A stretch of DNA of 64,000 nucleotides, taken from NCBI GenBank assembly GCA_034401135.1, contig JAWZSP010000007.1:3534001-3598000 (forward strand), read 5' to 3'. Each line of letters starts with the position of its first letter. The first letter of the stretch is position 1. Of the stretch, positions 53,439 to 64,000 are shown one piece after another. Made by a program: the position numbers and the translations under genes. Source of the DNA: Volutella citrinella. Its lineage: Eukaryota; Ascomycota; Sordariomycetes; Hypocreales; Nectriaceae. Under the pieces are notes generated by a model. It was not told the origin of the DNA. It saw nothing but the letters and a program-made list of their open reading frames with translations, and made no database searches.

Positions 53439-53899
53439 GAACCTGACGCTAATATACTATATAAATAGACAGGGGGCCCCGCGCATAGACTGGAACTATA
53501 TAAGACCAGGCGTAAGTAAAGACCTACTATCAAGGGACAAAGGACTAGTAAAGACAGAACTAAAGGATAGGGGCAGACGGTCCTTAGACTAATAAACCCC
53601 ACATAGCAGTCTAAAGACCGAAGCACTAGATATCCCAGTCTAGGCAAAGAGCACAGGCATATATATAGTAAATATCACTAGTATATAATCTCCTAGAGAG
53701 TGCACATCCAGTATAAGCAGCTCCCTAGCTATTAATATAACTAAATTATTTTAATTATTCTCATTGACTATTACCTAATATAATACTATAATCGCCATGC
53801 CTAGGATGACTGCGAACCTGTTTAAGCTTAGTAGATACTACGTCAGATCTGCTAATATAAAGCCCTAGTATATTATACTAGGTTAATATAGTTAGAACC
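53439..53899. mobile_element. Probable solo LTR island, partly RIP-affected
   Basis: A sharply bounded segment of roughly 40% GC sits inside the AT block. GAACC occurs at 53,439-53,443 and again at 53,895-53,899, enclosing a 451-bp insert that begins TG and ends TA. This fits an LTR (TG...CA) with a 5-bp target duplication whose final CA has mutated to TA. A TATATAAATA box-like sequence lies near the left end. Within the insert CA is much commoner than TG (24 against 9 by my count), so mutation seems strand-biased. No internal retrotransposon coding sequence is attached. Other short insertions (MITE, SINE) remain possible. Orientation is not certain. Confidence 0.5.
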
Positions 53900-56800
53900 T
53901 ACCTGATTATTATAATATTTTAATAAACTTTTTTTATAATAATATATATTTTTTAATAATATTATTTTTAATATTAAGACTTATAAAATATAACTATTAG
54001 TTTTATTATAATTTAATAATAAATTATTTTTAATTATATTTTATTTTTATTATAATATTTAATTATATTAATTTTTTTTTAAATTTTTAAAATTTTATAA
54101 AAAAAAAGATTTTTTATTTTAATTTAATTACTTTTATAATTATTTTAATTAATATTTATTATATATTTTTTTAAATATATAAAATATATATTATTAATAA
54201 TAAGTTTTTTAAGATTTTAAATATTATTAATATTTATAAAGTTTTATTAAAAAAAACTAGATTTTTAAATTTTAATTATTTATTATATTAAGAAACTAGA
54301 AAAATTTTATAAGTTTTTTTAATATAATTATTTTATTTTTATTAACTTTTTATTTAAAATATATTATAATTATAATTACTTTTTTAATAATACTTATTAT
54401 AATATATTAATAAAAATAATATATATAAATAATTAGGATTTATATATTTTTTAAAAAATCTTTAATTAAATAATAATAAGCTTAATTTTTATTTTTTAAT
54501 TATAATTAAAATATAAAACCTTTATTTATTTAAAAGTATTTTTTTATAAATTATTTAAAATATTTATATTTTTATAAATTAAATTAAAAAATAATAAAAT
54601 ATAAAGTTTTTATATAATAAATTTTAATATTATTTAATATTTTATTTAATTTTTAAATATATTTTAAAATAAATTTATAATTTAAAAAAATAAATATTAA
54701 GCTTATTATATTAATAAACTTTTTATAATTTTTTAATTATTTTTTAAGATTTTTTAAATTATTTTTAATTTTTTTTATATTAATTTATTTTAAATTTAAT
54801 ATTATATAATAATAATTATAATATTAAAATTTTTAAATATAAATAATATTAATATTAATAATATAAATTAAATTTATAATTATTAAGATTTAAATAATAA
54901 ATTATAATAATTTTTAAAATAATTTTTTATTTTAAAATTTAATAAATAAATTTTTATAAATTAATTATAAAAATTTATTTAATTATTTTTTTTAATATAA
55001 TTTATTTTTTTATAATTTTTTATTTTTATTTTATAATATTTTATAATTATTTTTTTAATATTTTTTATATTTATTTTAAAAATTTATTAATTAAAATTTA
55101 TAAATTATTTTATTTATTTAATAAAATAAAATAATTTATTTTTATATTTTTATTTATTTTTATATTTTTATATTTTTATTTATTTTTTATTATTTTTATT
55201 TATTTTTTATTTTTTATTATTTTAATTTTATATTTATTTTTATATTTTTTAAATTAAATATTAATATATTTTTATTAAATATTTTTTTATAATATTATTA
55301 AAATTTTAATAAAATTTTATATAAAATATTATAAATATAATTTAATTAATTTAAAAAATTTAATATAAAAATAATATTAAAAAAAAATTTTAAAATTTTT
55401 TTTAAATTATTTATTAAAAATAATATAAATTATTTTTTTATAATAATTATTATTAATTATTTATAATTTTAAAATAAAATTATAAAAGTTATTTTTTAAT
55501 AATTCTTTTTATAAATTTATTATTAAAAATATTTTTAATAAAATTAAAATAAAAATAAAATTTATTATATTTTATAATAATAATAAAATATAGTTAATTA
55601 AAAAATATTAATTTAATTATTTTTATTTATTATAAAAAGGTTATTATATTATTTATAGTTTTTTTATAATAATTATTAATATTATATAATTATTAAGTTA
55701 AGTTAAATATATTTATATTTTTATATAAATAAATAAATATTTTAGAATTATTATTAAATTAATTAAAACTTTTATAAAATAAATAGATATATTTTATAAT
55801 AATATTAATTATTTATTAATAATACTTTAGATTTTAATAATTAGCTATATTAATTTTAAAAAAATTAATATTACTTTTTTCTACTTATAATAAGTAGAAA
55901 AAATATCTATTTAAATATATAAAGTCCTTTTTATTTTACTTTAAATAGTTATTTTTTAAATAAGTTTATAAATAAAATTATAATATTAAAATTAATAAGA
56001 AAGATATTAGTACTTATTATTTTATAAATAGAGTATAACTAGCTTAAGTATTATTTTTTTAAAAATCTTAATTAAAATATTTTTTAAGATAATAAGTAGA
56101 AAAATACTTTTTTATTTTATAATAAGACTATTTATAAAATAAGTAAAAAATAGGTCTTATAAATAAAATATTAATAATTAGTTATAATTTTTATATATAA
56201 CTTTGTATTATAATAAGTATAAATAGGTATTATATATAAATACTATAACTAAAGTTAAAGTAAATTAATACTATCTTTATTATTATAATATTATAAATAT
56301 AGTTTATATAATAATACTTTAGATATTATTTTAAATAAAAAGCTTATTAAAATTAAAATATTATTTTTAATATTTAAATACTTATTTTATTTATAATTAC
56401 TTTAAAATATATTTAATTAATTATAATATAAAAATAATGTTTTTAAAAATAAGTTATAAATAAAATAATTTACTATTAAAATTATTATAATAAATACTAT
56501 TATTTTACTCTTTATAAAGTAAAAATATATAAAAATATAAGCTTAAAAATAATTATTAGTTTTTTTTTTTTAAGACTTTTAATATAAATAAAATCTAATA
56601 AAGTCTTTTTAAATATATTAATAGAATAATAATTTAAAAAGTCTTTATAAATAATATTAATTAAGGCTATAATATTAAGAATAATTAAAATAAAACCTAT
56701 ATTAAAATAGATTATATTCTTAAACTAAATATAAAAAATAATATAATATTTTATTTTATTTAAAATATAAATTTATTATAGTATCTAATATTAAGCTCTA

Positions 56801-59800
56801 TTTTAGCTATAAAGCGCTACTTAACTTACTTATAAAGGCTAGCTAAGCTAAGTATAAAAAGTAAGGTAATACTACTATTAATATATATATCTTAAGTAGT
56901 ATTATAATATATAATATTATAAAAGAAGCTTATTAAAAAATTAAGTAAGTGTTAATTACTTTTTATTATAAAATCTTATTTTTACCTTTTTTTTATAAAA
57001 TTATATAGCTTAATTTATATATTTTTTATCTATTATATACTTTATAATAATAATTCTAAAGCTTTTTTATAGCTTTCTAAGAATATAATAATATTAAGTA
57101 AGAGAAATATATTAATAAATTACTTAATAAAAAAATAAGTCTTTTTAAATCTTTTTTAAAAAAATAATTTTATATTTTTTAAATAAATTACTTAAGTTTT
57201 TTTTTATTAAATTCTAAGGCTAGTATACTTTAGATTATTTATATTAAAAAATATAAAATTAAAAAAAAAGTTATTTAAAAATTAAAAAAAACTTAAAAAA
57301 TAAAAAACTTAGTACTAATATAAAGCTTTTTTAATATAATTTAGTTATAAAAAAGTAAGATAGTTTTTAATAATAACTAAAGGTTTTATAAAAGATCTAG
57401 TACTTTTAAGTTAAAATTTAGCTTTTAGAAAAAAAGTAAGCTAAGTATTTATTAATATTTATTATAAAAAGTATTAAATTTTAAGATCTTTTTTTTTTAA
57501 AAAATTAATTAATTTTAAGTTATTAAAACTTAAAGTCTTAATTACTTTATTAATTATTTAAAAATAATAAAATTAGTTATTAAGCTTATAATATAGTTTC
57601 TAAGGCTTTTATAAATTTAAAAAGGATTAATATATAATTATTATTATATAATAGTTTATATAAAAATATAATAATAAAAAAAGGTTTAAAAAAAAAAAGT
57701 TAATTTATATAAAAGTAAAATAACTAACTTTTACTTTTTATTATATATTAAGTTTATAAATTAAACTTAGAATATAAAATAAAAATATATATAAATCTAA
57801 AATACTAATTATATAAAATAAAAAACTAAAAACTAAGACTTTTTATTATTATATAATTTATAATAATTAATATAATTTAATTAATTTTTATTTTTATATT
57901 TAATAAATTTTAAATAAGTTTTTAATTATTTTTAAATATTATATATAATTATATTATTATATAAAAAATATAATATTTAATTAAATATTAATTTTTAATT
58001 TTTTTAATTTTAATTTTAATTTTAATTTTTTTTTAAATTTTTAAATTTATATTATTATTTTAAAATCTTTATAAATAACTATTTTTTTTATAATTTTATA
58101 TTTATAAATAAATATAATTTATTATTTATATTTTATTATAATATTATAATATTATAAAAGATTTTAATATAAATTAATTAATAATTTTATTAATTTATTA
58201 TATAATTAATTATAAAATTTAAAAAAAATTTAAAAATAAATTATTTTTAATAATTTTTAATATTTTTATTATTTTTATTAAATATTAAAATTTTTAAAAT
58301 TTTTATTTAAATTATATATTTAATATTTTAAAAAAAATTTTTTTTTTATTTTTATAATATTTATATTTTTTTTTAATTATATAATTATTATTATTTTAAA
58401 AAATAATAATTATTATATTAATTTTTATTTATAAAAAAATATTTTTTAAATTTAATATTAAATAATTTTAATTTATTTATAAATTATTATTTAATTTATT
58501 AATACAAATTAATAAAATTCTTAATATATATAATTTAAAAAATAAAATAATAAATAATAATATAAAAATAATTAATTAAATAATTAAATAAATTTAATTA
58601 TTTTTTATTATAAGATCTTATTATTTTTTTTATAGAATTATATAATTTAATTTAAATATTATTTATATATTATATATTTTATAATAATATTTAAATTAAT
58701 TTAATATTTAATTAAATTTTAAATAATAAATTATTATTAAAAATCTTTATAAATTTAATTATTAATTTTAAATTAATATTATTTATTTATTTTAAAATAA
58801 TTTAATAAATAGTTTTTTAAAATTATAATAAATAATATTATAATAAAAATATAATTAATAAATTAAATAAAATAAAAAGTATTAATTAAATAATATTTAA
58901 AATTAAATATTTTTAATTTATATTTATATATAATTTATTTATATATTTAATTAGTTTTTATATAAGCCTTTTTATAATTTATTAAATTTTTAAAATTTAT
59001 TTTAATATTATATAATATATATTATATTTATTATATTATTTAAATAAATTATTTAATAAATTTATATTATTTAAATAATATTTAATTATAAAATTAAATA
59101 ATAGAAATTAAAAATATTAATATATTTAATATTTATTAAATTTAAATTTAATTATAAAATTATATATATTTTTATAATTATTTATAATTTTTATAATATT
59201 TATTAATTATTTAAATAATAATATTAATTTTTAAATTTAATATATAATTATATTATAAAATAATTTTTAATTAAATTTTAATTTTTTTTTTAATTTAAAA
59301 TAATTTTTTAAATATATTTTATATTTATATTATTAATTTTAAATATATTTTATATTTATATTATTAATTTTAAATATCTTTTATATTTATATTATTAATT
59401 TTAAATATTTATAAAAAACTTTAATATTTATTATTTTTTTTAAAATAAATATTAATAAGTTAATATAAAAAAATATTATTTTATAATTAATTAAAATTTA
59501 ATTTTTAATATAAATTTAATTTTATTAATTTTTTATTATATATTATTTTTTTAATTATTAAATTATTAATTATATTAAATTCTTTTTTTTAATTTTTAAT
59601 TTTTTATAATTATTTATATATAATAATAATTTTAATAAATTTAAATTATAAAAATCTTTATTATTAAACTAAAAACTTTAATATTATTAATTAATTTTTT
59701 TCTAATTATTTTTATTTTATATTTATTTTTCTTTTATATTTATAAATATATTATAAATAAATTATATAATAATAATTATTTTAAATATAAATTATATTAA

Positions 59801-62800
59801 TATTTTTAAATTAATTATTTTTTTATTTTAAAATAATAATAATATATTTATTTAATAATTATTATTATTATTATATAAATAGTATTTTTTTATATAAAAA
59901 TATATTAAATATTAATTAATCTTATATATATAATAATAATAAAATATCTTTTTTATAATATTTAATTAATTTATATTATAATTAAAAATATAAATAATTT
60001 TTAAATTTATTAAATTAAAATAAATACTGTTAAATAATTATAATATTATTTTTTTAAATTATAATATATTTAATAAATTATATTTTTAATAAGTTATTAT
60101 ATTAATATCTAATTTAATAATTAATAAATACTTATTTTTATATTAAGAATTATAAATATATATATATATATATTTTATAAAAAATCTTATTATTTAATTT
60201 TTAATTTAATTTATATTAAATATATTAAATTATTAAAAAAGATTATAAGATTATATTTATAAGCTTAGAGTTTTATAAATTCTATTAATTATAATATTAA
60301 AAATAAAACTATTTATTTTATATTTTTATATTAATTTCTATTCTTTTTATTAAATTAGTTTTTAAATTATTTAATAATTTATATTTTTTTAAATCTTTTT
60401 TATATTTTTAATTTTAAATTTATATTTTTTAATTTAAATTAAACTTTAAAAATTTTTTTTATTAATAATTTAATATAATTTTTTTAAAATCTTTTTATTT
60501 AAATTTATATTTATAATAAACTCTAAAAGTTTAATATTATATAATATAATACTATAATTATAATAATTAATTTATTTAATATATTATTTAATATAATTAA
60601 TTTATTAAATTATATTTAAATTAAAAAATAAAAATTTAATAATATAAATTATAAAAATATAATTATAAATAATAAGTTATTATAAAACTTATAAAAATAA
60701 AGTAATTATTATAATATTATTAAGATTAATTATATTATTATTATAATTATATATTTAGTTTTAGATTATTTTTATAATTTTTATATTATTATTTTATAAA
60801 ACTTATTTAAGATATTATTTAAATAATTAGTTATTATATTAAAATCTAAGTTTATAATATTTAAGCTATTATTTAAAAATAGTTTTTAAAAACTATACTT
60901 ATATAATATAATATTTATAATACTAAACCTTAAATTAATTATAAATAGCTTAATAAGTATATATTTATAATAGTATTTATTAAGGTTTTTAATAAATATA
61001 TTTTATTATATATAGTAAAGTAAATAAATAAAAAGTCTGATTAGTTTTCTAACTTTATATAGACTTTTTTTTATTATATTTAAATATACAAAGAATTTTT
61101 ATAAATTATTAATTTTAATAATATTTATAAAATAAATTCCTTTAAGTTATTTTTATTTTAAGCTATTAATTAGACTTATATTTAGATAATTTTTATATTA
61201 TATTTAGTTTAATTAATAATAAGAGTATTAATAGTTTTTTAATTTTTTTATAAAATATTTATGAATTTTTAAAGTAATAAAAATATAATAGCTTAATATT
61301 ATTATTATAAATGTTAATAAATAAATAAAATAGTTTTTAATAAGTAGTTTTTTAAGATTTAATAATAACTTTATATTCATTATATTAACTTAAATATATT
61401 TTTATACTTAAAATAGAAATAGATTAAATTAAGTAATTAAAATAATATAATAACTTAAATACTTAAAGTATTATATTAAAAGTAAAAACCAAGTATTTAT
61501 TAATATATAGCTTAATAAAAGTATTTTATATACTTATTATAAAGTCTTAGAAATATAAAAGCTAAGAATATTTATAAAAATAAATAAAGTATATAAAATA
61601 GCTTAATTTAAATTATATAAGAAATCTAATTAATAGCTTATTTTTAAATATTTTATAAAATATATTTAGTTATAAAAATATAATAAATATAAAGTTCTAT
61701 TTATTATTATTATAATTTTAATATTTATATTATTATTAAAATAATAATAAGTAATTATAATATTAAAAAATACTTTTTTAATAACTTTAATTATTTATAT
61801 TAGCTAATTAATATTATATAAAATATATTAAATACCTAAGAATATTAACTTTAAAAGAGCTATATAACTAATAAAGTACTTATTTTATATTAATATCTTA
61901 ATCTAGCTATAAGTTTTTTAAAAAGCTAAAAAAAAGTAGGCTTTTTTAAAAACCTTAGTTTTATTTAAAAGTAAGATTATTAAATAAAATAATTATTTCT
62001 AAAAAAAAGAATTAATAACTAAAATATAATAATAACTACTTAAATAATTATTCTATCTTAATATAATATAATATACTCTACTATTATAGAATCTATATTA
62101 AGATTATATAATATAATTAGTTTATAAAATAAAAAATCTATTTATAGTAATAAATATAAGAACTACTTTTTATGATTTATATTCTTAAATTCTTAATTTA
62201 AAATTATAATACTATTATAAAAATATTTAAAGAATATATAATAAAAAGTACTTTTATAACTAGTTATAAATAGTTAGAATTAGTTAATTGATTAATTTAT
62301 TTAAAAATTAAATTCGTTTTTAATAAGTTAGTAATATAGCTAATTATTAAAAAGTTAAAATAAGTTAATATTTATAAAGCTAATTTAAAAAGTATAAAAT
62401 AATTAAATAAGTAGTAGTTAATAGTTTATATTATTAATAAAAAATAACAGTTAATAAGTTATAAAGTTATAATAAGTAATAAAGAGCTAGTTAATTATTA
62501 TTATAAGAAATATAATTAGTATTTATATTAAAAAATAATAATTATAATTTAATATTTATAAATATAAAAGTAAATAAAAGATATTTTAAATAATATAAAT
62601 CTGTTAAATTAAACTATTAAGTTCTTATTTTATTCTACTTTATATAAAGTTATAAATAATACTAATTATAGCTAGGAAAAGTAGAGTTTTACTTATTAAA
62701 TAAAAAGACTATTAACTTTTTATAAATAGTATATAAGGCTTAACTAATTAATTAATATAAATTATAAAAAACAGGTCTAGTTTATAACTACTAAAGCAGG

Positions 62801-64000
62801 TATTAAATTATATAATTAAATTATATATATTGCTTATTATTCTGCTTTTATAATAAGAGTATAAGTTATATATTATAACTAGTTATTTATATAAGTATAA
62901 TAATTAAAAATATATTTATAAGCTTAAAAAGGTTGTTTTTTAGCTTTTTATTTTAGTTATTAACTCTATATATTATGAAATAAGAACTCTTTTACTTAAT
63001 AGTCTAATATACTCTTTTAGATTAAGCTTAATAATATTTAAATAGCTTTAACCTAGTTTTTAAATAAATAGATATATTTCTTTTTACTTAAAGCCTCAGT
63101 ACTTTTATTTAAAGCTTATAATTATAATTAAATCCTTATTAATAATATAAATAATTAGCTAGTATATAATACAGGCTTTTAAGAAGAATAAACTTATATA
63201 ATTTATATAATAGCTATTATTACTTACTTTAGCTTATACTTACCTACTTATATTTATATATATAAAAATAGCTTTTTTTTTTTTCTTTTTTTTAACTTTT
63301 TTAAACCTTTTATATATATAGCTTTGCCTAGCTTTACTATATTATATATACTATTGTAGCTAATTATATATTTATAATAAACTTATGTTTTTAATTCTTT
63401 TTTTAATTTTCTTAATATTATACTATATATAGTTTAAAGCTTTATTTTTTTATTTACTTTTCTTTTCTAATATTTAAATAGTAGTTCTTATTATAAAGAA
63501 TTTATTATTAAAAGAAATATATATTTATAAGTATTACTTTTTCTTTTATATTTTATATTTTTGATTTTATATTTAACCCTTTTTAATATAACTAATTATA
63601 AGTATACTTATATTATTTATAAAAAAAAAGTTAAAAAGAAAGCTATTAAAGCTTATATATAAGCTAAGACTGTTTATATTATTAAGGCTATTAAAAAGTA
63701 AGCTAAGAAGTAAATTAAGCTTTTTATTTTTATATTTTAAGCTTTATTAACTATTTTAATACTACTTATACTTATAAAGTGCTTTATTTAAACTATTTTT
63801 AGTCCACTTTTTTAAATAAGTTTTTTAAAGTCTATTAAGACTTAATCAACCTTTTTAATTTATATTATAAATATTATATTATAAGCGGTTTATATTAATT
63901 TATATAAACAGCTTTAAATCTTAGTTTTAACTTTTATTTATTAATTTAAAGCTTTATAACCTTAATATTATATTACTTATAACTCTTTTCTTTTTTAACT
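53900..64000. repeat. Extreme AT-rich, gene-free block (right part, continues past the window)
   Basis: About ten kilobases with no usable reading frame. G+C alternates: very low at about 54.0-55.5 kb and 58-60 kb, somewhat higher at 55.6-57.8 kb and from 60.7 kb to the end, where CT- and AG-context residues become common. T-rich simple sequence with TTTTTATATT/TTTATT units occurs near 55,139-55,250. These alternating zones probably reflect different decayed elements or ages. No element type can be named. Confidence 0.8.
59310..59402. repeat. 31-bp tandem repeat, three copies
   Basis: Units beginning AAATATATTTTATATTTAT start at 59,310, 59,341 and 59,372, exactly 31 bases apart; the third differs by a single T-to-C (AAATATCTTTT). 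The array lies in a G/C-poor zone of the AT block. Confidence 0.85.

Noticed and set aside
53426..53647. A 73-codon minus-strand frame in the GC island
   Set aside because: It is a hydrophobic, low-complexity translation that crosses the element border into AT DNA; the likely LTR nature explains the open frame.
53808..53818. A B-box-like sequence (GGTTCGCAGTC on the minus strand) in the island, hinting at a SINE
   Set aside because: It deviates from the consensus, no good A box lies at the proper distance, and the TG...TA ends with flanking repeats favour an LTR.
42330..64000. Mitochondrial DNA joined by misassembly
   Set aside because: No mitochondrial genes, rRNA or tRNA are recognisable, the composition is more extreme than usual for fungal mitochondria, and the CpT-only bias points to RIP. 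A misjoin at 42,330 still needs a read-level check.

Overview
The window comes from the nuclear genome of a filamentous ascomycete (Pezizomycotina, probably Sordariomycetes and perhaps Hypocreales; the order is a weak inference). The evidence is short introns (47-148 nt) with CTAAC/CTGAC branch sites, Sordariomycete-like orthologues of conserved eukaryotic proteins, and an extreme AT-rich block with the context bias left by repeat-induced point mutation (RIP).

Positions 1-42,330 are ordinary gene-rich DNA with eleven protein genes, all of which can be modelled without a frameshift. In order they are: PDK1-type kinase (+), SWIB-domain chromatin remodelling subunit Rsc6/Snf12 (+), Mo25-family HymA (-), cytosolic isoleucyl-tRNA synthetase (+), centrin-binding Sfi1 (+), RAVE subunit Rav1 (+), OPT-family transporter (+), PRMT3-type arginine methyltransferase (-), Golgi tether Uso1/p115 (-), nuclear 5'-3' exonuclease Rat1 (+), and a large Ira/neurofibromin RasGAP (+). 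These are core cellular functions. I see no operon-like or biosynthetic cluster; PDK1, RasGAP, Rav1 and the transporter touch nutrient signalling or pH, but that looks like chance. Gene-structure oddities are a GC-AG intron in rsc6, a 9-nt microexon in the OPT gene and a stop-free 66-nt intron in rat1. TAGGTA-type motifs recur in most of the intergenic regions.

At about 42,330, 15 bases after a donor-like GTATGT at the 3' end of the RasGAP gene, composition collapses. From 42,361 to 44,580 there are only 7 G/C in 2,220 bases. The rest of the window (to 64,000) is a gene-free AT block. Where G and C survive, they are almost always in CpT/ApG context. It holds degenerate tandem arrays (periods of about 185, 165-195, 33 and 31 bp). 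One island near 40% GC (53,439-53,899) looks like a solo LTR flanked by a 5-bp direct repeat. The block may be an old RIP-destroyed repeat isochore or a pericentromeric region; the window cannot decide.

I found no new defence or metabolic system. The most unusual material is the AT block: its near-zero GC, its CpT-only residue, its nucleosome-length arrays and its sharp junction with the RasGAP gene.
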